Shown here: piece by piece, positions 19,405-27,182 of the stretch | How positions within the stretch are numbered: position 1 is the stretch's first letter | Layout: every line of letters starts with the position of its first letter | Assembly (NCBI RefSeq): GCF_001010945.1 | Contig: NZ_LBHB01000004.1 | Location: forward strand, 122,494-186,493 | Direction: 5' to 3' | DNA length: 64,000 nt | Origin: Aurantiacibacter luteus | GTDB lineage: Bacteria; Pseudomonadota; Alphaproteobacteria; Sphingomonadales; Sphingomonadaceae | Notes under the pieces: generated by a model | Databases searched by the model: none | The model's input: only the letters and a program-made list of their open reading frames with translations | What the model was told of the DNA's origin: nothing | Position numbers and translations under genes: made by a program

Positions 19405-19686
19405 ATGAGCGACGACAAAACCACCGACACCCCGCCCGATCACCTCTCGATCGACCCCGCCAGCGAGCATTTCGATGCCGACAAGCTGCAGCGCGGCGTC
19501 GCGATCCGGTTCAAGGGCCGGGAGCGCAAGGACATCGAGGAATATTCGATCTCCGGCGGCTGGGTGCGCGTGCAGGCCGGCAAGACGGTGGACCGCAAGG
19601 GTCGCCCGCTGACGATCAAACTCACTGGCCCGGTCGAAGCCTGGTACGAGGATCTGGGCGAGGACGCGCCGGTCGCGAAGGCCTGA
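19405..19686 (+). CDS. DUF3297 family protein
   Basis: A 93-residue protein that matches the DUF3297 pattern: LSIDPASEHFDADKLQRGVA, then IRFKGRERKDIEEYSISGGW, then the GRPLTIKLTGPVEAWYED end. The family is widespread in proteobacteria and has no established function. The start ATG is followed by a disordered acidic leader before the conserved part. Confidence 0.8.
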   Translation: MSDDKTTDTPPDHLSIDPASEHFDADKLQRGVAIRFKGRERKDIEEYSISGGWVRVQAGKTVDRKGRPLTIKLTGPVEAWYEDLGEDAPVAKA

Positions 19687-19704
19687 TAGCCCCGCGCAGC
19701 CCGG

Positions 19705-20934
19705 TCACACGACCGGGCTGTTCGGATTGTCCTTTTCCGCATCGTGGCGGCTGGTCATCCGCAACACGAAATAGCCGAGCAGCGCGCTGACCAGCGATCC
19801 GCACAGGATGCCGATCTTGGCCTCGTCGCGCAGCATCTGCGCCTGTTCGCCCGCGCCGGGGAAGGCGAGCTCGCCGATGAACAGGCTCATCGTGAAGCCG
19901 ATGCCGCACAGGATCGAGACGCCCCAGATTTCCGGCCAGCTGCTATTCGCGGGCTTGGGCACGAGGCCCATCTTCACCACCGAATACACGCAGGCGAAGA
20001 TACCCGCCTGCTTGCCGAACACGAGGCCCGCGGCCACAGCCAGCGGCAGCGGATCGAGCAGCGCATCGAGGCCGAGCCCGGTCAGGCTGACGCCGGCGTT
20101 GGCGAAGCCGAAGATCGGCACCACGATATAGGCGTTCCACGGCACCAGCGCGTGTTCCATGCGCTCGAGCATGGGCTCCTCGCCGTTCTTCGAATGCATG
20201 GGGATGGTCAGCGCGGCGAGCACGCCGGCGATGGTCGCATGGATGCCGGAGGACAGCACCAGGTACCACAGCACCACGGTCAGCGCGATGAAGGGCAACA
20301 TGGACGAGACCTTGGCCTTGTTCATGGCGATCATCACGCCCAGCACGACCAGTGCGCCGATCAGGTAGGCGAGGTCGAGGTCGGCGGTGTAGAAGATGGC
20401 GATAACTGCGACCGCGCCGATATCGTCGACGATGGCGACGGTCAGCAGGAACAGTCGCAGCGCCGCGGGCACGCGGGTGCCGAGCAGGCCCACCACGCCC
20501 ATGGCAAAAGCGATGTCGGTCGCCGCCGGGATGGCCCAGCCGCGCGCGAGGCCCGGCTCTCCGCCCGCCACCAGCATGTAGACCGCAGCCGGCGCCGCCA
20601 TGCCCGCGACGGCGGCGAAGACCGGCAGGTTGCGCGCCTGCGGATCGGCGAGGTTGCCGCACACGACCTCGCGCTTCACCTCCAGCCCGACGACGAAGAA
20701 GAAGATGACCATCAGCCCGTCGTTGATCCACAGGTGCAGGGTGTTGAGGTAGAAGGTGTCCTTCGACCACAGGTAGCCGTGGAACAGCTGGTAGTAGCTG
20801 TCGCTGACCCCCGAATTGGCGATGATCATGGCGACGATCGCCACTGCGATCAGCAGGATGCCCTGGAAGGAATCGGCGCGGAACAGCGCGGCGAAATTGC
20901 GCTGGGCGCGGGCGAGGAAGCTGGTCTGGGTCAT
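19705..20934 (-). CDS. nhaA: Na+/H+ antiporter NhaA
   Basis: A 409-residue inner-membrane antiporter with 11-12 membrane segments. The TM5 pair of ion-binding aspartates appears as VDDIGAVAVIAIFYT, and TDIAFAMGVVGLLG precedes it in TM4. It exchanges sodium for protons to keep pH and salt balance, which fits a marine-type host. An in-frame TTG two codons upstream is less likely than the ATG chosen. Confidence 0.93.
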   Translation of the reverse strand: MTQTSFLARAQRNFAALFRADSFQGILLIAVAIVAMIIANSGVSDSYYQLFHGYLWSKDTFYLNTLHLWINDGLMVIFFFVVGLEVKREVVCGNLADPQARNLPVFAAVAGMAAPAAVYMLVAGGEPGLARGWAIPAATDIAFAMGVVGLLGTRVPAALRLFLLTVAIVDDIGAVAVIAIFYTADLDLAYLIGALVVLGVMIAMNKAKVSSMLPFIALTVVLWYLVLSSGIHATIAGVLAALTIPMHSKNGEEPMLERMEHALVPWNAYIVVPIFGFANAGVSLTGLGLDALLDPLPLAVAAGLVFGKQAGIFACVYSVVKMGLVPKPANSSWPEIWGVSILCGIGFTMSLFIGELAFPGAGEQAQMLRDEAKIGILCGSLVSALLGYFVLRMTSRHDAEKDNPNSPVV

Positions 20935-21110
20935 GTGCAAGAGCCAATTCCTGAATTGTTCCTGCTTTGCAAGCCTAGCCCTAACGACCGGGCCGGTCCC
21001 GCGCGGAGCAACGAGACGGGCGACGATTTAAGTCTCTATTCTGAAACGGGAAACGGTCCTACAGCGCGTCAGGTGTCGCAATTTTCGTACGAGATCGGGT
21101 CTGTCTACGC

Positions 21111-21750
21111 ATGGGTGACGCATTCACCACTTGGTTTGCGAACGCGGAGTACGAATTGCTGCTCTTTGCGGGAATTTTTCTGTTGCTGGGAGCGCTCGAC
21201 GAATTCGCAATCGACCTTGCATGGATTGGCTTTCGTTTTGCCGGCAAAGGGAGGACGGCGACAATCGACCGTGAAGAAGTCTCGAAACGACCACTGCGAG
21301 GCCGCGCCGCTGTCATCATAGCCGCTTGGGACGAAGCAAATGTTATCGGCCACACGGTGAGACACGCGCTCGAGGTGTGGCCGCAAGAAGATTTGCGCCT
21401 GTTCGTTGGATGCTATCGCAACGATCAGGCCACGATCGACGCCGTGAAAAAGGCTGGAGCGAACGACGCTCGGCTCAGGATCGTCGTGGATGATGTCGAC
21501 GGTCCCACAACCAAAGCGGATTGTCTTAATGCCATCTACCGCACGATTGTCGCCGTAGAGAAGGAGTCCGGTGAACCTTTTCGCCTTGTCATGATCCACG
21601 ATGCGGAAGACATGGTTGATTCGGCTGCTCTCTCCCTGGTGGATGGAGCGATGGACGATTATGCCTTCGTCCAGCTCCCGGTCTTGCCGCAACCGCATCG
21701 CAAGTCTCGTTGGATCGGCAGCCACTATCTCGAGGAATTTGCGGAACCGA
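21111..21750 (+). pseudogene. NfrB-like glycosyltransferase, 5' part, cut by the prophage
   Basis: The first 210 or so residues of a family 2 glycosyltransferase like the N4 adsorption protein NfrB of sphingomonads. A membrane segment lies at about 15-35. RAAVIIAAWDEANVIGHTV, the LRLFVGCYRND block and VMIHDAEDMVDSAAL (the DxD-type site) follow. Similarity stops after SHYLEEFAE, where intact relatives continue with AHGK. The frame then reads into integrase antisense. The active-site part is present, but the C-terminal half is missing, so the product is probably inactive. Confidence 0.85.
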
Positions 21751-21768
21751 CTTGCCCGTTACCGCAAA
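21738..21768. other. Putative attL of the serine-integrase prophage
   Basis: The glycosyltransferase reading frame loses its family similarity at about 21747. A 31-bp imperfect inverted repeat, TTTGCGGAAC ... GTTACCGCAAA, covers this point, seven bases from the integrase stop codon. Hybrid attL/attR sites of large serine integrases are short, contain partial dyads and lie next to int. The crossover dinucleotide cannot be fixed without attR. Confidence 0.6.
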
Positions 21769-21775
21769 CGCGGCG

Positions 21776-23353
21776 TCAGGCGGTGCGGCGGGTGGCGAGG
21801 GTGACGATTTCGTCGAGGTGGCGCAGGACTTCGATGGTGACGCCGCGCTGTTCCTCGCTGGGTGACACGACGATGCGGGCGATCAGCTTGCGCAGTTTCG
21901 GGGCGGCCTCGCGGCGGGTGGTTTCGTCGGCGAGTTCGTCGGCGAGGTTGGCGATGGCTTCGCGGTATTGCCTGGCGAGACCGGGGTGGAGGGCGATGGT
22001 AGGGACCGCCTCGGCGGCTGCCAGCGCGCGCTCGGCTTCGGCCTGGTCGGTCTTTGCCGTGGCGAGCGCGGTGCGGATCTCGGCGAAGGCGCTGCCGCCG
22101 GCGGCCACCGCGTCGACGAGGCGCTCGACCTTGCGCGCGGCCTCGGCGCGGCGGCGTTCGAGGCGGCCGCGTTCGCCGGCGGCCTCGCGGGCCCGCCTGG
22201 CGGCTTCGACTCGGTACTCTTCGAGATAGGCCTCGACCGCCTCGGGCGCGAGCATGAGGCCGCGCAGTTGCGCGAGCACGGCCGCCTCGTACCTGTCCTT
22301 TTGTATCGTGCGATCGTTGCTGCAAGCCTTGGCGTCGACGAAGCGGCTGCAGCCGAAATAGCCGCCGCCGCGCATGATGAATTTCGACCCGCACACGCCG
22401 CACTCGCCGAGGCCCGAGAGCAGGTGCTTCGGCCGCCGCTGGCGTTCGGGCCGGCTCGCGCCCTTCGCGTGGCTGCTGCGCGCCTGCAGCTGCGCCTGCA
22501 CCGCGTGCCATAGCGTGTCGTCGACGATCCTGAGATGCGGCGCCTCGCCGGTGTGCAACTCGCCGTCGCCCGGCGCCATTCGCCGCTGACGGGTGCGCGG
22601 GTCCGTCACCTGCTTCGAGCGGCCGTAGACGAGCCGGCCGATGTAGACCGGGTTGGCGAGGATCGCGAAGCCGGCGTTGTGGTGGCCGATGATGGTCGAG
22701 GGACGCCAGATCGCGCCGCGCGGAGCGGCCACGCCTTCCGCGTTCAGGTCCATGGCGATGGCGATCGGCGAGCGGCCCGCGGCATACTCTCGGAAGATCC
22801 GACGCACGATCTCGGCCTTGTCCTCGTCAATTTCGCGCAGGCCGCGGATGGCCTCGCCCTTGTCGTCGAACCGGGCGACCTTGCGGTAGCCGTAGGCGAT
22901 GCCGCCGGTGGCCTTGCCCTGGGCGATGTTGCCCCGGTGGCCGCGGCGCACGCGGCTCGCCAGGTCCTTGCGGGTGCGTGCGTCGAACAGGCCCTTGATG
23001 GTGCCGGTGATGTCGTCGACCACGCCGTCCATGAGGGTGAAGAGGCGCGCACCGGCAAACTCGATGCGTTCGCGCACGGCGAAGGCGTCGCCCTGGTGGC
23101 GGGCGATGCGGTCGGTCGATTCGGTCAGAACCTGGTCGATGTCGTGGCGATCGATCCGGTCGAGCAGGGCGGCAAGGCCGGGGCGCTGCACGTCCTCGAT
23201 GCCGGCGGCACCGCTGATGGCGGCGTCGGAGAATTCCGCGACGATCTCCCAGCCCTCGGCCTCGGCACGGGCGCGGCAGGCGGCGAACTGGTCCGCGATC
23301 GAGCGCGGGTTCTGGATGGCCGAGCTATAGCGGGCGTAGATCAGGGTTCGCAT
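21776..23353 (-). CDS. int: Large serine recombinase (phage integrase)
   Basis: A 525-residue site-specific recombinase. The resolvase domain begins LIYARYSSAIQNPRSI, and S10 is the probable nucleophile. A recombinase domain (GGIAYGYRKV..IVRRIFREYAAGRSP) follows. A zinc ribbon has CGVC and a second Cys group (FGCSRF..KACSN), and a long coiled-coil lies at about 405-480. This architecture cuts attP and attB with 2-bp overhangs. It starts at the ATG before the resolvase core, inside the end of a 49-residue gene. Excision would also need a recombination directionality factor, perhaps one of the small genes upstream. Confidence 0.93.
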   Translation of the reverse strand: MRTLIYARYSSAIQNPRSIADQFAACRARAEAEGWEIVAEFSDAAISGAAGIEDVQRPGLAALLDRIDRHDIDQVLTESTDRIARHQGDAFAVRERIEFAGARLFTLMDGVVDDITGTIKGLFDARTRKDLASRVRRGHRGNIAQGKATGGIAYGYRKVARFDDKGEAIRGLREIDEDKAEIVRRIFREYAAGRSPIAIAMDLNAEGVAAPRGAIWRPSTIIGHHNAGFAILANPVYIGRLVYGRSKQVTDPRTRQRRMAPGDGELHTGEAPHLRIVDDTLWHAVQAQLQARSSHAKGASRPERQRRPKHLLSGLGECGVCGSKFIMRGGGYFGCSRFVDAKACSNDRTIQKDRYEAAVLAQLRGLMLAPEAVEAYLEEYRVEAARRAREAAGERGRLERRRAEAARKVERLVDAVAAGGSAFAEIRTALATAKTDQAEAERALAAAEAVPTIALHPGLARQYREAIANLADELADETTRREAAPKLRKLIARIVVSPSEEQRGVTIEVLRHLDEIVTLATRRTA

Positions 23354-23474
23354 GGTCGGCCTCGCGCACGGGAGCCCGCGAATCCGCGCGGGCGGCGGCA
23401 ATGTCCCTCGCCACGTGCGCGCGCGCAAGGGCGCGGGCGAACTCAATCGCATCGGAGGGCGGGAGGGCGGTCAT
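23325..23474 (-). CDS. Small protein of the integrase operon, 49 aa
   Basis: A 49-residue Ala/Arg-rich helical protein (ALPPSDAIEFARALARAH). Its ATG overlaps the stop of the preceding gene by the 4-bp ATGA pattern. Its own stop lies 29 bases inside int. The coupled position in front of the integrase makes a recombination accessory factor possible. There is no sequence proof. Confidence 0.5.
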   Translation of the reverse strand: MTALPPSDAIEFARALARAHVARDIAAARADSRAPVREADHANPDLRPL

Positions 23475-23581
23475 GGCCTCGCGCGGTAGGCGGCGGCAAG
23501 GCGGGCGAAGGCGCGCGGCTCCATCCACTGGGCGATGCGGGCGAGGCGGCGCTCGGCCTCTGCAGGGGAGAGGCGGGTCAT
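23471..23581 (-). CDS. Small protein of the integrase operon, 36 aa
   Basis: A 36-residue basic peptide (LSPAEAERRLARIAQWMEPRAFARL) that would form one amphipathic helix. It is joined to both neighbours by 4-bp ATGA overlaps, the main reason to believe it is translated. Function unknown. Confidence 0.5.
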   Translation of the reverse strand: MTRLSPAEAERRLARIAQWMEPRAFARLAAAYRARP

Positions 23582-23727
23582 TGCAGGTGCTCCGAACCGA
23601 GCACGAGGGCGTTGCTCAGCAGCAGGAGGCAGAGGACCGCGATTGCGGCGGTTTGGGCATCGCGGCGGAGGTCCTCGGCAGGGTAGGCGGCGAGAACGCC
23701 CAGCCAGAGGCGCAGGAGGCGGGTCAT
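23578..23727 (-). CDS. Small membrane protein of the integrase operon, 49 aa
   Basis: A 49-residue protein with one transmembrane segment at about 26-45 (TAAIAVLCLLLLSNALVLG) and a basic N-terminus, so probably N-in. It is coupled by ATGA overlaps on both sides. Function unknown. Small single-span proteins in lysogeny operons are sometimes exclusion factors. Confidence 0.55.
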   Translation of the reverse strand: MTRLLRLWLGVLAAYPAEDLRRDAQTAAIAVLCLLLLSNALVLGSEHLQ

Positions 23728-24128
23728 GCGGCCGCCTTCGCCTCGATCTGCAGATCGGCGGGCACGAAGGGCCGGCAGCCGAGGTGGCAGGCGAGGATCG
23801 CGAGGTCGGCACAGCCTTCGAGCCGGGCGCCTACCGAGGCGTCGCGCGCGTGTGCCACGGCGGCGAGCATGGTTTCGGGATCGCACAGGTCCATCGCGGT
23901 CAGTTGGCGCGCGACGGCATCGCCGGTACCGGCGCGGCGGTAGTCTTCGAGCGTGATGGCCAGATCGGAGTGGATGGCCGCCGGATCCGCGCCGCAGACG
24001 AGCGCGGCGGCAGCCCAGGGGCGCAGGCGGCACTCAGCCTCCTCGCGCGCCCAGATGGCGTTGTCACGGCGGGCCTGCGCGGCAGAGCGTCGCAGGCGGA
24101 ACTGGGCAAGGGCGATGTCGGCGATCAT
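23724..24128 (-). CDS. Hypothetical protein of the integrase operon, 134 aa
   Basis: A 134-residue alpha-helical, Ala-rich cytoplasmic protein with scattered Cys residues (LVCGAD, MDLCDPET, LEGCADLAILACHLGC). It has no helix-turn-helix that I can identify. It is coupled to both neighbours by ATGA overlaps and is the largest of the short leftward genes. I do not recognise a family. Confidence 0.6.
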   Translation of the reverse strand: MIADIALAQFRLRRSAAQARRDNAIWAREEAECRLRPWAAAALVCGADPAAIHSDLAITLEDYRRAGTGDAVARQLTAMDLCDPETMLAAVAHARDASVGARLEGCADLAILACHLGCRPFVPADLQIEAKAAA

Positions 24129-24406
24129 CCCTGGCCTCCGGCAGCGCGGCGGCGGCGGGACTGGCGGGCCTTACCGACGCCGCCGTGGGCGGCGGCGTCG
24201 GGGGTCTCGAAGAGCTCGGCGCGCGGCATGGTCAGGTTGGCGGAGGCACCGGGGAGGGGGGCGGTGGCTCCGCCGGGCAGCCGCCGTCGCCTCTCGACAA
24301 GAACGGTGCCGTCGGGATGCTCGCGCTGGATACGCACCGGCTCCGCCGTGTGCAGGCGGTAGGCGATAGATCCGGCGTGAGGAAACGGGGCGGGGGATGC
24401 GAGCAT
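24125..24406 (-). CDS. First gene of the leftward operon, 93 aa
   Basis: A 93-residue protein that begins right after the left operator cluster. Its Shine-Dalgarno GGAG lies inside an operator-like site, so repressor binding would block its transcription and its ribosome site region. The middle has EPVRIQREHPDGTVLVERRR, and the end is basic. It could be an early regulator or an excision factor, but no family match is evident. Confidence 0.6.
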   Translation of the reverse strand: MLASPAPFPHAGSIAYRLHTAEPVRIQREHPDGTVLVERRRRLPGGATAPLPGASANLTMPRAELFETPDAAAHGGVGKARQSRRRRAAGGQG

Positions 24407-24407
24407 G

Positions 24408-24482
24408 GGAAATCTCCGCTGGCGTGTGGCGGAAATAGATGACGGAAATATCCGCTGTCAAGCGCGAATGGCGGAAATATCC
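24408..24482. promoter_or_regulatory. Left operator cluster with leftward early promoter
   Basis: Four copies of a dyad with core GGAAATATCC lie here: GGAAATCTCC at 24408-24417, half-site GGAAATAGAT at 24431-24440, perfect GGAAATATCC at 24444-24453 and again at 24473-24482. On the minus strand a consensus -35 TTGACA (24456-24461) is followed after 18 bases by TATTTC (24432-24437). One operator fills the spacer and one covers the -10. This fits repression of the integrase operon by the S24 repressor. Confidence 0.75.
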
Positions 24483-24543
24483 TTTACTTGCGCGTGACCG
24501 TAAACCGAGGCAGCCTGCAGGCCGATGAATTGAAAGGGGTTCC

Positions 24544-25302
24544 ATGGGGCAGGAATACAGGGTCGAACTCGTGTCGCGCGGGTTCGACGCGCAGGCGCTG
24601 GCCGATTTGCGACAAGGGGACCGGGTCAGGTTCCGGCATCTCAAGGATCACCCGGACGACCCGCGCAGCATCGCCGTCATCGATGCGCAGGACCGCCGGC
24701 TCGGCTACCTGCCCGCGGTCCACCCGATGGTCGACGATATGCACGACCGGCAGCAGCCGTTCGATGCAACCGTCGCCTCGGTCGATGGCGACACGGTCGT
24801 CGTCGACGCGGTCGCTCGCGATGGCGCGGGTGTGGCCACGATGGGCGGGGCAGCTGTCGCACCGGCGAAGAAGCGGGGTTGCCTGTTCTGGGGCTTGGTT
24901 GCGGGCGGCGTCCTCGTCGGGCTTGCGGTGCTTGTCGCTATCGTTGGACCGAGCGCTGAGCAGCGAACGCAAATTGCTGATGGGAATGCGGCCGATCAGG
25001 CTTCGCCGCCTGACGAGGATGTCGCTGAAAATCCGCAGCCCGCCGAACCGGTCGCTCCGCCCGAACCCGTCAATTCGCCGGAAATGTCGGCGGCGGAATT
25101 CGCTTCATTGCGCTCAGGCATGTCCTACAGCGAAGCAGTGGCTATAATTGGCGGCCCGGGCGAGCTTATGTCCGAAAGCGATATCGCCGGCTACAACACG
25201 CGGATGTACCAGTGGGACGGAGAAGGCGGCTTCGGTGCTAACGCGAATGCAATGTTCCAGAACGATGAGCTAGTGAACAAGGCGCAATTCGGCCTGGAGT
25301 GA
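24544..25302 (+). CDS. Membrane protein with HIRAN-like and DUF3862-like domains
   Basis: A 252-residue protein in three parts. Residues 20-68 read like a HIRAN domain (VRFRHLKDHPDDPRSIAVID, then RRLGYLP). HIRAN domains bind DNA ends in repair enzymes. Residues 113-135 are one membrane span after a KKRGC stretch. A Pro/Glu linker leads to residues 185-252, which resemble DUF3862 (FASLRSGMSYSEAVAIIGGPGE..YQWDG). The topology suggests the HIRAN-like part inside and the DUF3862-like part outside. It lies between the operators and the repressor, convergent to it, so it may be expressed in the lysogen. Confidence 0.65.
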   Translation: MGQEYRVELVSRGFDAQALADLRQGDRVRFRHLKDHPDDPRSIAVIDAQDRRLGYLPAVHPMVDDMHDRQQPFDATVASVDGDTVVVDAVARDGAGVATMGGAAVAPAKKRGCLFWGLVAGGVLVGLAVLVAIVGPSAEQRTQIADGNAADQASPPDEDVAENPQPAEPVAPPEPVNSPEMSAAEFASLRSGMSYSEAVAIIGGPGELMSESDIAGYNTRMYQWDGEGGFGANANAMFQNDELVNKAQFGLE

Positions 25303-25308
25303 CGAGGG

Positions 25309-26040
25309 TCAGAACAGCAAGTCCGTTTGCGGGCGGATGCGGTGGATGCGCTTTACCTGGCGCATGGAGATGACGAAGGTTTGCGGCGGGTTGAACTGCT
25401 GCAGCACCACCTCGGTCGCGGTGCGCCGCACCAGGCGCTTGACCAGAACGCCGCCTACGTCCTCGCTCGCGCCGTCGCGCAGCTGGACGACGACATCGTT
25501 CCCCGCTGCGATGTGGGCGCGGGGATCCACGATGCCGATCTCGCCCGGCTCGAAGCGGGGTGACATGCTGTCGCCGACGAAGGTGATGGCGTAGAGATCT
25601 ACTGCACCGCGCAGCGCTGGCGGCCGCGCCAGGTATCGCTGGTGATAGTCGGGGTCGAAGCTGGAGCGCTCGATCAGCACGGTCTCGCCATCCTCGCCGG
25701 TCACCTCGAGGTCGGCGCAATCGCCCGTGCCGACGAGCGGGATACCCGGATCGGCGCGGTCCGGACGGGTCCAGTCGACCGGTGCATCGTGGATGGCGAC
25801 TTCGCTGCCCACGGGTTCCGGGTTGCCGACGAGGCCGCCCAGCCAGTCGGCGCTGACGCCCAGTTCGCGGGCGATCGCGGTGAGGCGACTGGAAGCGGGC
25901 ATCCCGCCCTTGCCGTTGAGGATCTGCGAGATGTACGAGTGGTTGGCGCCGATCGCCAGGCTGAGCTGGCGCGGGCTCATTCCCCTGTCGAGCAAGGTTT
26001 CACGCAGGCGGTCGCGCAAAATATCGGATGAGTTTGCCAT
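25309..26040 (-). CDS. Phage repressor, XRE-type helix-turn-helix with S24 peptidase domain
   Basis: A 243-residue LexA/CI-like repressor that should keep the prophage silent. The DNA-binding domain is at 19-70 (SPRQLSLAIGANHSYISQIL). The C-terminal S24 domain has S158 in VGDSMSPRFEPGE and K201 in VLVKRLV as the Ser-Lys dyad. The linker has no obvious Ala-Gly or Cys-Gly cleavage pair. The start is the ATG at 26040, and a longer frame upstream runs through the operators. It is divergent from the rightward early operon, with three operators in between. Confidence 0.9.
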   Translation of the reverse strand: MANSSDILRDRLRETLLDRGMSPRQLSLAIGANHSYISQILNGKGGMPASSRLTAIARELGVSADWLGGLVGNPEPVGSEVAIHDAPVDWTRPDRADPGIPLVGTGDCADLEVTGEDGETVLIERSSFDPDYHQRYLARPPALRGAVDLYAITFVGDSMSPRFEPGEIGIVDPRAHIAAGNDVVVQLRDGASEDVGGVLVKRLVRRTATEVVLQQFNPPQTFVISMRQVKRIHRIRPQTDLLF

Positions 26041-26054
26041 CGGGACATGATGGC

Positions 26055-26113
26055 GGAAATTTCCGCTCGTAGTAATGGAGGAAATATCCGCTTGACAGGT
26101 GGCGGATATATCC
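26055..26113. promoter_or_regulatory. Right operator cluster with rightward early promoter
   Basis: Three evenly spaced dyads are centred 25 and 24 bases apart: GCGGAAATTTCCGC (core 26055-26064), GGAAATATCC (26080-26089) and GGATATATCC (26104-26113). A consensus -35 TTGACA lies at 26092-26097, and the third operator occupies the following spacer. The -10 is poor (TCATTT near 26115). The next ATG is at 26130, so the mRNA leader would be very short. Confidence 0.75.
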
Positions 26114-26129
26114 GTCATTTTCTTGAGCC

Positions 26130-26465
26130 ATGACATCCGAACGTCCCCTGCTCGATCTGCTCAATGCCTGCGCCGATACATGGGCGCAGGCCAACATGAC
26201 GACCCTGGCCCAGCTCTCGCTGCGGGTAACGGGCGGCAATAACCGTTTCTTTCGCGACCTGGCGGCAGGCAGCGATCCGGGCGTGGGCCGAGTCGAGCGC
26301 TTCGCCCGTTTCCTCCACGACCCGGCCAACTGGCCCGAGGGGCTGGTGCCCGAGGTGGCGTGCGAACTCGCTCATCGTGTCGGGGTTAGCGGCGCGGCGC
26401 TGTCGGCGGCAACCGGACAGGCGGTCGATCTGTCCGGCCTCGCGCGGGCGGAGCGGGCGGCGTGA
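26130..26465 (+). CDS. First gene of the rightward early operon, 111 aa
   Basis: A 111-residue helical protein placed where cro-like regulators sit in lambdoid phages. A region around 23-60 (TTLAQLSLRVTGGNNRFFRDLAAGSDPG) could be a divergent helix-turn-helix with the look of small XRE proteins. The identity as an anti-repressor or Cro is an inference from position. It overlaps the next gene by ATGA. Confidence 0.65.
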   Translation: MTSERPLLDLLNACADTWAQANMTTLAQLSLRVTGGNNRFFRDLAAGSDPGVGRVERFARFLHDPANWPEGLVPEVACELAHRVGVSGAALSAATGQAVDLSGLARAERAA

Positions 26466-26983
26466 GCGGGCCTGGACTTCCCTCTGCGCTCTCGCCCGCG
26501 CTGGTGCGGATCAAGCGCGCGGTGCGCGCAGCCGTGCAGCTGTGCGGCGGCGTCGACGGGGCGGGTGCGACCGCTGGACGCAGCCGCTCGGTGGCGGGGG
26601 ACTGGAACAACCGCAATGCCGCGATCTTCCCGCCCGCCGACTGCGCCTTCGCACTCGACGAGGCCTGCCTGATCTCCGGCGGCGGCCTGCCAATCCTCTC
26701 GGCCTTGGCGGCGGAGCTCGGTGCGGTGGTCATCGTGCTGCCCGATGCCGACGCCGGCGAGGATGCGCTGTCCGGTGCCTTCGTCGAGGCGGCGGCGGAG
26801 TTCGGCGACGTCTCGCAGCGGCTGCGCGATGCGCTGGCCGACGGCAGGCTCGAGTCGCACGAGCGCGCCGCGCTGGTCGCCGAGATCGACGAGGCGCAGG
26901 CCGCGCTGGCTCGGCTGCGGCACCTCGCGAGCGGGGACGTGGTGCGCGTGGCCGCTCGCGACGGCGAGGCCAGCCATGGCTGA
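26462..26983 (+). CDS. CII-like phage regulatory protein
   Basis: A 173-residue protein with a layout like the Phage_CP76/CII family. An N-terminal helical part (LVRIKRAVRAAVQLCGGVDG) leads to a DNA-binding-like segment (SVAGDWNNRNAAIFPPADCA) and a helical C-terminus. Such proteins control the choice between lysis and lysogeny or early transcription. The match is by eye and moderate. It is coupled to the genes on both sides. Confidence 0.55.
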   Translation: MSGPGLPSALSPALVRIKRAVRAAVQLCGGVDGAGATAGRSRSVAGDWNNRNAAIFPPADCAFALDEACLISGGGLPILSALAAELGAVVIVLPDADAGEDALSGAFVEAAAEFGDVSQRLRDALADGRLESHERAALVAEIDEAQAALARLRHLASGDVVRVAARDGEASHG

Positions 26984-27182
26984 CGGCCGCTGTCCCATAG
27001 CCGAGGGCGCGATCGAGCCCGCCGCGCGCGAGGCGTACCTGCGCGAGGATCTCGCGCTCGGCCTCGCGCTGCAGCTTTCGATCGCGATCAGCCTGAAGCG
27101 AATCGCCGACGACACGGTGCACGTCACTTTCGAGTCGGACGAGGGGCAAACGGCTCCGTTCGCCGGGTTGGTGCGCAACTGA
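26976..27182 (+). CDS. Small early protein, 68 aa
   Basis: A 68-residue acidic protein (AIEPAAREAYLREDLALGLA, then ISLKRIADDTVHVTFESDEG). It overlaps the previous gene by 8 bases, and its stop shares a base with the next start, so it is tightly packed in the early operon. No family recognised. Confidence 0.55.
   Translation: MADGRCPIAEGAIEPAAREAYLREDLALGLALQLSIAISLKRIADDTVHVTFESDEGQTAPFAGLVRN

Noticed and set aside
19744..21321. A 525-codon plus-strand frame
   Set aside because: It is the antisense of nhaA, and its His/Asp/Gln-rich translation mirrors membrane codons.
22535..23686. A 383-codon plus-strand frame
   Set aside because: It is the complement of the integrase gene, which has clear resolvase motifs and zinc ribbon.
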